Under the pieces are notes generated by a model. That model saw nothing but the letters and a program-made list of their open reading frames with translations, searched no databases and was not told where the DNA came from. Below, piece after piece: positions 16,636 to 24,766 of a stretch of DNA of 64,000 nt (position 1 is its first letter; every line of letters begins with the position of its first letter). The translations under genes and the position numbers were made by a program. Location of the stretch: assembly GCF_900176415.1 (NCBI RefSeq), contig NZ_FWXO01000003.1, positions 251,515 through 315,514 on the forward strand, in the 5' to 3' direction. Source of the stretch: Cellulophaga tyrosinoxydans. GTDB lineage: Bacteria > Bacteroidota > Bacteroidia > Flavobacteriales > Flavobacteriaceae.

Positions 16636-17412
16636 TTAAGCAACAAAAGGTTTAGCAAAGTCAAAATTTAGCATGCTTCGTATAAGCCTAAATAATTCGG
16701 GAAACTGTTGCCTAAATTCTAACGGCGTTTCCACATAATTTTCGACTACAACCGCAAAAAATTCGTGAATATTGGTTTTACTATAGTCCCTAAAATAAGC
16801 ACTATTATTTAATTTATTTTGGAACGATGTGGAATTATATAATACACTGAGTTGTTCCATATTTTTACGAAAATTTCTATTCTCATAAGTTCTTTCTAAA
16901 AGGGCATTAAAACTTAATGCATGTGCAAATTCATGCACCCCAAGGTTTTTATTATCATTAGGTATTTCAAAACCCTGTTTCACATGCGCTGCAGAGAATA
17001 CAATAGTTCTCAATCCTGGATTGTATTCTCCTATATGATTTTGACGGTTTAATTTGGAGAAATATTGATCTGGATAAATTATTAAACGCTGTATAGCGGG
17101 TATTTTATAATTTTTCAAACCTAGTGTTAGTATGGTCGCGGTAGCACTTAATAATAAGGCCATGTCTTCTTGTCTAGGAATAAGACCATGAAAAATAAAT
17201 TGTTTATCTCTTCTAAAGCGCAACAATCGATATTCGAACTTTTGCTTTTGCCTTTTTGAAAGTTTCTTATAAACAGGAAAATTATTAAGAATCACCTTCT
17301 TTTCCGATAGTGTAAGTGGCTCTATATTTGAAAAATACAGACTGTAAGCATAATGCAAAATATATAAGAAATATGCGCCAACAACTAGTAAAATAAGTAC
17401 TGGAATCCACAT
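16636..17412 (-). CDS. MtfA-like zinc peptidase, membrane anchored
   Basis: A 258-aa protein with one N-terminal transmembrane segment (about 4-24) and a zincin domain. HEFAH at 160-164 is the HExxH zinc motif, and Glu217 in HEFFAVVVENYVE is the expected third ligand, as in MtfA (the Mlc-titration-factor peptidase of E. coli). The membrane anchor differs from soluble MtfA. It begins 17 nt after argS on the same strand and is probably co-transcribed. Its stop codon abuts the stop of the TonB receptor. The physiological substrate is unknown. Confidence 0.82.
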   Translation of the reverse strand: MWIPVLILLVVGAYFLYILHYAYSLYFSNIEPLTLSEKKVILNNFPVYKKLSKRQKQKFEYRLLRFRRDKQFIFHGLIPRQEDMALLLSATATILTLGLKNYKIPAIQRLIIYPDQYFSKLNRQNHIGEYNPGLRTIVFSAAHVKQGFEIPNDNKNLGVHEFAHALSFNALLERTYENRNFRKNMEQLSVLYNSTSFQNKLNNSAYFRDYSKTNIHEFFAVVVENYVETPLEFRQQFPELFRLIRSMLNFDFAKPFVA

Positions 17413-17428
17413 ATTTTAAAATATAAAT

Positions 17429-19207
17429 TTACATACGCTCGGGCACCTCAATACCTAATAATTTAAAAGAGGACTCAATAACCTCGCTCACTTTTTTAGA
17501 TAATTGAACTCTAAATGCTTTACGTTTTTCGTCTTCTTCACCTAAAATAGAAACATTTTGGTAGAAAGAATTAAACTCTTTAACCAAATCATAGGTGTAA
17601 TTGGCTATCAAAGCAGGACTATAATTAGCTGCTGCTAATTGAATTGTATCTGGGTAAAGTTCTAATTGTTTAATTAGTTGTTTTTCCTTTTCGTGTAGAT
17701 CCTGTAAACCATTGTAATTAGAAAGGTTTAATTCCTCTGCTTTTCTTAGAATGGATTGAATTCTAGCGTAAGTATACTGAATAAATGGACCTGTATTCCC
17801 TTGAAAATCTACAGACTCTTCTGGATTAAATAATATTCGCTTTTTAGGATCTACTTTTAAAATGTAATATTTCAAAGCACCTAAGCCTATCATTTTATAT
17901 AATTCTTCCTTTTCAGCATCGGCATAGTCATCTAACTTTCCAAGTTCTTGTGAAATTTCTCCAGCTGTAGCGGTCATATCCGCCATTAAATCATCTGCAT
18001 CAACAACGGTGCCCTCTCTACTCTTCATTTTACCACTAGGCAAATCTACCATCCCATAACTTAAATGAAATAGGTTCTTGGACCAAGAAAATCCTAACTT
18101 TTTCAAGATTAAAAACAACACTTTAAAATGATAATCTTGTTCATTACCAACCGTGTAAACCATTCCTGCAACATCTGGATGATCTTTAACTCGTTGGATA
18201 GCTGTACCTATGTCTTGCGTCATATAAACTGCTGTACCATCAGAACGGAGTACAATTTTTTCATCAAGGCCATCTTCTGTCAAATCTATCCAAACACTGC
18301 CATCTTCTTTTTTGAAAAAAACACCCTTCTCGAGACCCGCAGTAACTACATCTTTACCTAATAAATACGTATCACTTTCGTAGTACAAGGTGTCAAAATC
18401 TACGCCCAAATTTTTATAGGTAACCTCAAAACCTTTATAAACCCATTGGTTCATTCTTTTCCATAGGTCAACAACTTCTTTATCACCAGCTTCCCATTTT
18501 AAAAGCATTTGTTGTGCTTCTATAAATATTGGTGCTTGCTTCTCGGCAACTTCTTTAGCTATTCCTGAAGCTACCAAATCAGCTATTTCTTGCTTATACG
18601 CCTTGTCGAATGCCACATAATAATTACCCACTAATTTATCACCTTTTAAACCAGTGGTCTCAGGTGTTTCTCCTTTTCCGAATTTTAGCCCAGCCACCAT
18701 ACTTTTACAAATATGGATACCACGATCGTTAATAATTTGGGTTTTATAGACTTTTTTACCAGATGCTTTTAGTATTTCTGCTACCGAATATCCTAATAAA
18801 TTATTTCTTATATGACCAAGATGTAATGGTTTATTAGTATTAGGCGAAGAATACTCTACCATAATAGCATCTTTATCGTCTTGCTTTACAAAACCAAAAG
18901 TGCTATCCGTTGAAATTGAATTGAAATAATTTAAATAAAAAGCATCACTAACTACTAAATTTAAAAAGCCTTTTATAACGTTGAACGATGTAATTTCAGA
19001 AACTTCATTCACCAGATATTCTCCTATTTGGCGACCAATCTGTTCCGGATTACCTTTTACAACCCTAAGCATTGGAAAAATTACAACTGTAATGTCACCT
19101 TCAAAATCTTTACGTGTTGGTTGAAATTCTACTGTTGGTAATTCTGCCTGAAATGTTTTTGCAACGGCTTCTTTTACTTTAGTCTCTAAAACGTTCTGGA
19201 TATTCAT
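17429..19207 (-). CDS. argS: Arginyl-tRNA synthetase
   Basis: A 592-aa class I synthetase. N-terminal Add1 domain about 1-85, HIGH motif as HLGH (129-132) in SSPNTNKPLHLGHIRNN, a KMSK counterpart in SGKMKSREG, and a C-terminal DALR anticodon-binding domain with the family ending LLGIEVPERM. I use the ATG at 19207; a longer in-frame ATG at 19225 lies only 4 nt past the -7 box and adds six unconserved residues. Followed by the MtfA-like peptidase. Confidence 0.97.
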   Translation of the reverse strand: MNIQNVLETKVKEAVAKTFQAELPTVEFQPTRKDFEGDITVVIFPMLRVVKGNPEQIGRQIGEYLVNEVSEITSFNVIKGFLNLVVSDAFYLNYFNSISTDSTFGFVKQDDKDAIMVEYSSPNTNKPLHLGHIRNNLLGYSVAEILKASGKKVYKTQIINDRGIHICKSMVAGLKFGKGETPETTGLKGDKLVGNYYVAFDKAYKQEIADLVASGIAKEVAEKQAPIFIEAQQMLLKWEAGDKEVVDLWKRMNQWVYKGFEVTYKNLGVDFDTLYYESDTYLLGKDVVTAGLEKGVFFKKEDGSVWIDLTEDGLDEKIVLRSDGTAVYMTQDIGTAIQRVKDHPDVAGMVYTVGNEQDYHFKVLFLILKKLGFSWSKNLFHLSYGMVDLPSGKMKSREGTVVDADDLMADMTATAGEISQELGKLDDYADAEKEELYKMIGLGALKYYILKVDPKKRILFNPEESVDFQGNTGPFIQYTYARIQSILRKAEELNLSNYNGLQDLHEKEKQLIKQLELYPDTIQLAAANYSPALIANYTYDLVKEFNSFYQNVSILGEEDEKRKAFRVQLSKKVSEVIESSFKLLGIEVPERM

Positions 19208-19229
19208 GGATATTTCACTTATCAAGCTG

Positions 19230-19237
19230 CAAAACTA
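19230..19237 (-). promoter_or_regulatory. argS -7 promoter box TAGTTTTG
   Basis: An exact TAnnTTTG match on the minus strand, 22 nt before the chosen argS ATG. It supports the start at 19207 with a leader of about 18 nt. Confidence 0.6.
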
Positions 19238-19315
19238 ATCATTTTTTGTGCTTTTAATAGTACGTTAAGATTTAAACCGCTTGTAATTTCATAACTTTAA
19301 AAGAAAAATTGCAAA

Positions 19316-19495
19316 ATGAACTATTTAGAAAATGTATTTCAAAAGATTTATACGCTTATCGAAAGTGTAAAATCGATTAAAAATCAGATTTACAATACTT
19401 GTACGAAGAGCCAATCTGGCATCAACGGAAAAAAGATTCAATATTTAGCGCAACGTGTTGACGGAAAAAAAATTCCTATCGACAGAAAACTCTAA
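19316..19495 (+). CDS. Small protein of 59 aa, unknown
   Basis: An ORF of 59 codons starting ATG-AAC-TAT and ending IDRKL-TAA. It opens with an amphipathic, Lys/Ile-rich helix (MNYLENVFQKIYTLIESV) and ends in a basic segment (NGKKIQYLAQRVDGKKIP); there is no signal peptide or membrane helix. The stop is 4 nt before the ATG of the next gene, which itself overlaps the third gene by 4 nt, so all three look translationally coupled. The spacing and the protein-like composition are the evidence. No family recognised. Confidence 0.6.
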   Translation: MNYLENVFQKIYTLIESVKSIKNQIYNTCTKSQSGINGKKIQYLAQRVDGKKIPIDRKL

Positions 19496-19499
19496 TAAG

Positions 19500-19925
19500 A
19501 TGCTTGTAAATGTTTCGTACAATAACAAAGAAATTACAAGAAAAGTTGATGATTTAGTTGGTAAGCCTTTTACTTTAAAAGAGCGTTGGAATATGAAAGG
19601 TATTGGTTCGCCAAAACTTTTTATTACTGATACCAGTATTGAAATTAACAATCTCTTAATTCTGGACAACAACACAAATTCTTGTAATGTAGAAATGCGT
19701 CCTAATGGGATTATAGTGCGCTTTAGGTCCTTATTAGAGACTTTTGCTCTGGTTATCCCCTATTATAAATTAACCATTTATAAAGGTGATTTTGCTATCT
19801 ACTCCATTTATAAAGATCACTATTTTATTAAAGTGAAATCTGACACTAAAGCAATTCAGAATTATTTTAAGAAAATACTTGATTACAAAGCGGACAATTC
19901 CCCTACCTCAATTACCGATTTATGA
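19500..19925 (+). CDS. Conserved-looking small soluble protein, unknown
   Basis: A 141-aa protein starting MLVNVSYNN. I choose this ATG at 19500 over one at 19455 because the latter lies inside the upstream 59-codon ORF. The sequence alternates short strands with a C-terminal helix (TKAIQNYFKKILDYK), reminiscent of a PH-like or bacterial PH-type barrel (MRPNGIIVRF, VIPYYKLTIYKGDFAIYSIY), but I cannot assign a family. It ends in an ATGA overlap with the NAD(P)-binding protein gene, which suggests linked synthesis. Confidence 0.75.
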   Translation: MLVNVSYNNKEITRKVDDLVGKPFTLKERWNMKGIGSPKLFITDTSIEINNLLILDNNTNSCNVEMRPNGIIVRFRSLLETFALVIPYYKLTIYKGDFAIYSIYKDHYFIKVKSDTKAIQNYFKKILDYKADNSPTSITDL

Positions 19926-21358
19926 AAATTCTACTTACTGGCGCAAATGGCTATATAGGCATGCGTTTATTACCACAATTACTGGAATTAGGGCATAGCG
20001 TCGTATGTGCAGTAAGAGACGAAAGTAGACTTTCAGTCGATAGTGAAATACGCTCTCAAATAGAAGTTATAGAATTAGATTTATTGGATGATGCTGTCTC
20101 AAATAAATTACCTTCAGATATAGATGTTGCCTATTTTCTAATTCATTCTATGAGTTCTTCTACGCATGATTTTGATAAAAAGGAAGAAACTACAGCTCTG
20201 CATTTTAATAAATACATGGCGCAAACTAATGTAAAACAAGTAATTTATTTAAGTGGAATTGTCAATGATGAAAAATTATCCAAACATTTAAGTTCTAGAA
20301 AAAACGTTGAAGACATTCTTTATAAAGGTAATTTTCAGCTGACGGTATTACGAGCAGGCATAATTGTAGGCTCTGGAAGTTCTTCGTTTGAAATTATTAG
20401 AGATTTATGTGAAAAGTTGCCTTTTATGATCACTCCTAAATGGGTATTAACCAAAACGCAACCCATAGCTATTAGAGACGTAATAAGTTTTTTAACTGGC
20501 GTTATTGGCAATAAAGATACGTATAATGACTCTTTTGACATTGCAGGCCCTGATGTACTTACTTACAAAGAAATGTTGCATCAGTATGCAGAAACAAGAG
20601 GATTTAAAAATTGGATTATAACAGTCCCAATAATGACTCCAAAATTATCTTCCTATTGGCTTTACTTTGTAACATCTACATCCTATAAATTAGCTTCAAA
20701 TCTGGTTGATAGTATGAAAATGGAAGTTGTAGCGAAGGATAATAGACTTCAAAACTTACTGAAAATAAAACCCTATTCCTACAAAGAAGCCATTGAAATG
20801 GCGTTTTTAAAGATTGAACAAAATCTTGTAATCAGTAGTTGGAAAGACAGTATGGTAAGTGGCCGTTTTATTAAAAATTTAGAAAAATATGTTCAAGTAC
20901 CCAAATACGGAGTACTCACCGATAAAAAAAGTTTAAAAGTTAGCAATCCACAATTAGCTTTAGAAAATATTTGGAGAATAGGCGGTGAAACAGGATGGTA
21001 TTATGCAAATTGGCTGTGGAAAATAAGAGGTTTTTTAGATAAAGTATCAGGCGGTGTGGGCTTACGACGTGGAAGAACACATTCGGATAAAATCTACAAT
21101 GGCGATGCTTTAGACTTCTGGAGAGTACTCCTAGCGGATAAAGAAAATAAACGCTTACTTCTTTTTGCTGAAATGAAATTACCTGGCGAAGCTTGGTTAG
21201 AGTTTAAAATAGATGAAAAAAATATGTTACATCAAACAGCTACTTTTAGACCAAGAGGATTAAAAGGCAGATTGTATTGGTATACCATTCTGCCTTTCCA
21301 TTTTTTTATATTTGGAGGAATGATTCGAGGAATTGCAAATACATCCAAGCCAATTTAA
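19922..21358 (+). CDS. NAD(P)-binding SDR-like protein with C-terminal DUF2867
   Basis: A 478-aa fusion. The N-terminal Rossmann domain has the glycine motif GANGYIG (7-13) and the atypical-SDR pattern with YLSGIV and an NmrA/YbjT-like substrate lobe (about 1-290). The C-terminal DUF2867 domain (about 310-475) contains GGETGWYYANWLWKIRG and LPGEAWLEFKI. Such proteins are annotated as NAD-dependent epimerases of the YbjT family; the substrate is unknown. Start ATG overlaps the previous stop (ATGA). It converges on ctlX with 7 nt between stops. Confidence 0.88.
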   Translation: MKILLTGANGYIGMRLLPQLLELGHSVVCAVRDESRLSVDSEIRSQIEVIELDLLDDAVSNKLPSDIDVAYFLIHSMSSSTHDFDKKEETTALHFNKYMAQTNVKQVIYLSGIVNDEKLSKHLSSRKNVEDILYKGNFQLTVLRAGIIVGSGSSSFEIIRDLCEKLPFMITPKWVLTKTQPIAIRDVISFLTGVIGNKDTYNDSFDIAGPDVLTYKEMLHQYAETRGFKNWIITVPIMTPKLSSYWLYFVTSTSYKLASNLVDSMKMEVVAKDNRLQNLLKIKPYSYKEAIEMAFLKIEQNLVISSWKDSMVSGRFIKNLEKYVQVPKYGVLTDKKSLKVSNPQLALENIWRIGGETGWYYANWLWKIRGFLDKVSGGVGLRRGRTHSDKIYNGDALDFWRVLLADKENKRLLLFAEMKLPGEAWLEFKIDEKNMLHQTATFRPRGLKGRLYWYTILPFHFFIFGGMIRGIANTSKPI

Positions 21359-21365
21359 AAGAACA

Positions 21366-22298
21366 TTATTTAGCTTTAGGTAAGAACACTTCCGCCATCA
21401 TACAACGTGCGCTACCACCCCCACAAGTTTCTATAGTTTCTAAAGAGCTGTGTATAATTTCGCAATGTTTATGTATGGCTGTTATTTGTTCTTTAGATAA
21501 GCTATTATACGCAGCAGAACTCATAACTAAAAAACGCTGATCATTTGCTCCTAGCACTTGCAGCATATTACCAGCAAAATGATGCATTTGTTTTTCTGTT
21601 ATTCTAATGATCTCTTTTCCATCATTATGCAAATGATCTAAAACCGTTTTACGCTCCTTTTTATCATCAATTGTATCTGCACAAATAATAGCAAATGTTT
21701 CTCCTAAAGCCATCATAACATTAGTATGATAAATAGGCAAACGTTCGCCATTAACCGATTGATTTGCTGTAAAAATCACAGGAAAATAATCAAAGTCCTC
21801 GCAAAACTCAATAAACAACTCTTCATCTGCTCTATCAGATAAAGCGCAATAGGCTTTTTTATTTACTCTATCTAAGAGTATACTACCGGTTCCTTCTAGA
21901 AAAAAACCATCTTCTTCGGCAGCCGTATAATCCATAATATTAGCAATCTGGAATGCCTTTTCTTCCAAAATATCTAATACATCTTCGCGACGTTCATTTC
22001 TTCTATTCTCAGCAAACATTGGATACAATCCTACGGTACCGTCTTCATGAAAAGAAATCCAATTATTAGGAAAAATGGAATCTGGTGTATCTGGCTTTAC
22101 AGTATCATCTACAACAATTACATCAACGCCTTTCTCTCGGAGCGCCAGCACAAAAGCATCAAACTCATGCTGTGCTTTTACATTTATTTCAGCATTTTTA
22201 ATATCAAGATCTTCTTGAAAATAATTATTTACTGCTGTTTGTTCATTCATCCTAAAATTTATTGGACGAATCATTAATATTGTATTTGTTACTTGCAT
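21366..22298 (-). CDS. ctlX: Citrulline-utilisation hydrolase CtlX (arginine-deiminase fold)
   Basis: A 310-aa guanidino-modifying-enzyme fold protein. Visible conserved parts: N-terminal ILMIRPINFRMNEQTAVNN, FPNNWISFHEDGTV, LEGTGSILLDR (acid), IYHTNVMM (catalytic His) and the C-terminal GGGSARCMMAEVF (nucleophilic Cys). The family is predicted to hydrolyse citrulline or an arginine derivative; the precise reaction here is an inference from family naming. It lies 26 nt downstream of a second amidinotransferase-fold gene on the same strand, so the two probably form an arginine-related operon. Confidence 0.85.
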   Translation of the reverse strand: MQVTNTILMIRPINFRMNEQTAVNNYFQEDLDIKNAEINVKAQHEFDAFVLALREKGVDVIVVDDTVKPDTPDSIFPNNWISFHEDGTVGLYPMFAENRRNERREDVLDILEEKAFQIANIMDYTAAEEDGFFLEGTGSILLDRVNKKAYCALSDRADEELFIEFCEDFDYFPVIFTANQSVNGERLPIYHTNVMMALGETFAIICADTIDDKKERKTVLDHLHNDGKEIIRITEKQMHHFAGNMLQVLGANDQRFLVMSSAAYNSLSKEQITAIHKHCEIIHSSLETIETCGGGSARCMMAEVFLPKAK

Positions 22299-22324
22299 TA
22301 TTTTAATTATGTAAAGTGAATTAG

Positions 22325-23236
22325 TTAATCTCTAATTAATGGCATTGTGCTACATCTTAACAATCCTTCTTGTTTGGCAATCTCGGCATAAGGAATTTCT
22401 TCTACTATAAAACCTTGCGCTCTTAACCAGTTATTTAATCTTGTAAAATTCTTTTCTGAAACAACTACTTCAGGAGAAATAGAAAATACATTACTAAACA
22501 TATGATACATTTCATCGCTAGTGATTTCAAATATATTTTCACGCCCAAAATAATCTACTAACCATTGGTATTCTTCTTCAATTAAAAAGCCATTTTTGTG
22601 AAGTATAGCTTTGTTAGTGCCTACTGGTTGAAAACAACAATCTAAATGTAAAGCATTTTCCCTGGCATTGGTAGATTTCCGAAGTTCAAATGATTTAACC
22701 GTTTTATTAGGAAAATATTTCCGTATATACTCTACAGCAATTTTGTTAGTTCTAGCGGTAATTTGGTGTGAATAATTTTCTGCAGTGTACGTGCCAATAA
22801 AAATATAATCATTCCACGGCATTACATCTCCACCTTCTATATGAGCTTCCTCAGGGAGGTAAACTATTTTGTTTGGATCAATCTGTTCAAGTACATGATT
22901 TATTGCTAAAAATTCTTCTTCTCTGTCTGGTAATATATTGGCCTTAAAAAATACATCTTCAATTACAAATGCAATGTCTCTAGAAAATATTTGATTGCAA
23001 TCTTTTAAAACGCTTGGTCTAAAAACTTGTACATTGTACTTAGTTAAAACCATATTAAAGGCTTCCATTTCATTGACCATATCAGCTTCAACAGGGTATG
23101 TTCCAGCTAAAATATGCTCTAATGATTTTGGATCATATGCGTCTTCTGGTTTAGGTGTAGGTCCACAACTTTCGGCCGTACCCAAAACAACGGCTCTCAG
23201 TTTTGAAGTTTCATTTGTAACATTTAACCTAAGCAT
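22325..23236 (-). CDS. Amidinotransferase/dimethylargininase-family protein
   Basis: A 303-aa GME-superfamily protein. Conserved parts: FSRDIAFVIED, the acidic substrate loop EEAHIEGGDVM, His in NALHLDCCFQP, and the near C-terminal catalytic Cys295 in LLRCSTMPLIRD. Complete active site, so probably a functional dimethylargininase, arginine deiminase or amidinotransferase; I cannot choose between these. I use MLRLNVT at 23236; a longer in-frame ATG at 23311 runs into the gltA terminator. First gene of a two-gene unit with ctlX. Confidence 0.85.
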   Translation of the reverse strand: MLRLNVTNETSKLRAVVLGTAESCGPTPKPEDAYDPKSLEHILAGTYPVEADMVNEMEAFNMVLTKYNVQVFRPSVLKDCNQIFSRDIAFVIEDVFFKANILPDREEEFLAINHVLEQIDPNKIVYLPEEAHIEGGDVMPWNDYIFIGTYTAENYSHQITARTNKIAVEYIRKYFPNKTVKSFELRKSTNARENALHLDCCFQPVGTNKAILHKNGFLIEEEYQWLVDYFGRENIFEITSDEMYHMFSNVFSISPEVVVSEKNFTRLNNWLRAQGFIVEEIPYAEIAKQEGLLRCSTMPLIRD

Positions 23237-23291
23237 AGTATTTTTTTTGCAAAGATGAAAAGTTATTTTAACAAATTCTAAATTTATGAAT

Positions 23292-23325
23292 AAAAAAAGC
23301 TGCTTTTTCATAAAAAAAGCAGCTC
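23292..23325 (-). terminator. gltA intrinsic terminator
   Basis: An 11-bp perfect stem AGCTGCTTTTT (23299-23309) / AAAAAGCAGCT (23315-23325), 5-nt loop, followed on the minus strand by a long U run. It lies 20 bp after the gltA stop and ahead of the amidinotransferase gene. Confidence 0.9.
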
Positions 23326-23345
23326 GTTTTTAATAATACTAAATT

Positions 23346-24629
23346 TTATCTTTTTTCCAAAGGAACAAATGATCTAAGGTTTTCACCAATATAAACTTGT
23401 CTTGGTCTACCGATTGGCTCTCCATTTAAACGCATTTCTCTCCATTGTGCTATCCAACCTGGCAATCTTCCTAATGCAAACATTACTGTAAACATTTCTG
23501 TTGGTATGCCTAATGCTCTGTAAATAATTCCAGAGTAAAAATCTACATTCGGATATAATTTTCTATCTACAAAATATTGATCCTCCAATGCTTCTTTTTC
23601 TAAACCACGAGCAATATCTAAAATAGGATCTTCAATACCTAAATCCCCTAATACTTCATCTGCGGCTTTTTTAATAATTCTAGCACGTGGGTCAAAATTC
23701 TTATAAACTCTATGTCCAAAGCCCATAAGTCTAAACGGATCTTCTTTATCTTTAGCCTTAGCCATGTATTTTTTAGTGTCGCCACCATCTTTTTCTATAG
23801 CTTCAAGCATTTCTAAAACTGCTTGGTTAGCTCCACCATGAAGAGGGCCCCATAATGCTGAAATACCAGCAGATAAAGAAGCAAATAATCCTGCATGAGA
23901 AGACCCTACTATTCGTACAGTTGAGGTAGAACAGTTTTGCTCGTGATCGGCATGTAAAATTAATAATTTATCAAGAGCATCTATTACTGTTTTATTTTTA
24001 TGGTATTCTTGATTAGGCTTTTTAAACATCATTTTATGAATGTTTTCTACATAACCTAAAGAGTCATCTCCATAATCCAGTGGCAAACCTTTTTTCTTAC
24101 GCAAAGTCCATGCTACTAGAACAGGGAATTTTGCCATGATACGTACAATTGCCCAATACATTTCTTTTTCAGAACTTACGTTAACTGAACTTGGGTTAAA
24201 AGCAATTAATGCACTAGTTAAAGAAGATAATACTCCCATAGGATGTGCTGACTTTGGAAATCCATCCAAAATCTTTTTCATTTCTTCATCTACATGAGAT
24301 TCTGATTTTATATCTTTATGGAATTGAGCTAACTTTTCTTTATTTGGTAGTTCTCCGAATATAAGTAAATAAGCAACTTCTAAAAAGTCCGCCTTTTCAG
24401 CCAACTCTTCAATGGAATATCCTCTGTAACGCAATATACCTTTTTCACCATCTAAAAAAGTAATGGCACTTTCGCAAGATCCTGTATTCTTATAACCTGG
24501 ATCAATGGTTATCATTCCAGTTGAGGATCTTAAATTCTTTATATCTATTGCTAATTCTTCTTCTGTACCTTTTATAACAGGAAATTCATATTGTTTCCCA
24601 TTGTATTCTAATGTAGCTTTTTCTGACAT
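23346..24629 (-). CDS. gltA: Citrate synthase (type II, hexameric-type)
   Basis: A 427-aa TCA-cycle enzyme condensing acetyl-CoA and oxaloacetate. Catalytic His residues in HADHEQNCSTSTVR and GPLHGGANQAVLEML, then FGHRVYKNFDPRA and FYSGIIYRALGIP with the catalytic Asp region. The N-terminal extension with TIDPGYKNTGSCESAITFLDG is that of Gram-negative type II enzymes, which are usually NADH-sensitive. Single-gene unit with its own promoter (24685-24655) and terminator. Confidence 0.98.
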   Translation of the reverse strand: MSEKATLEYNGKQYEFPVIKGTEEELAIDIKNLRSSTGMITIDPGYKNTGSCESAITFLDGEKGILRYRGYSIEELAEKADFLEVAYLLIFGELPNKEKLAQFHKDIKSESHVDEEMKKILDGFPKSAHPMGVLSSLTSALIAFNPSSVNVSSEKEMYWAIVRIMAKFPVLVAWTLRKKKGLPLDYGDDSLGYVENIHKMMFKKPNQEYHKNKTVIDALDKLLILHADHEQNCSTSTVRIVGSSHAGLFASLSAGISALWGPLHGGANQAVLEMLEAIEKDGGDTKKYMAKAKDKEDPFRLMGFGHRVYKNFDPRARIIKKAADEVLGDLGIEDPILDIARGLEKEALEDQYFVDRKLYPNVDFYSGIIYRALGIPTEMFTVMFALGRLPGWIAQWREMRLNGEPIGRPRQVYIGENLRSFVPLEKR

Positions 24630-24654
24630 GTGTATTTGAACTTTTTATACTTCG

Positions 24655-24685
24655 TAAATTTATGAAAAAGGGTTGCGATTAACAA
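24655..24685 (-). promoter_or_regulatory. gltA promoter, TTG-N20-TAAATTTA
   Basis: On the minus strand TTG (24685-24683), 20 nt, then TAAATTTA (24662-24655), one mismatch from TAnnTTTG. Spacing fits the Bacteroidota -33/-7 pair. The predicted leader is about 20 nt. Confidence 0.5.
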
Positions 24686-24766
24686 TTACAAAAAAATCAT
24701 TTATTGTTTTATTAACAAATGAAGTTTTAAAATGTATTTTTAGAACCTATTAGGGTAAAAGCTTAA

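Noticed and set aside
21359-21365. Terminator between the SDR-like gene and ctlX
   Set aside because: Only 7 bp between the convergent stops and no inverted repeat.
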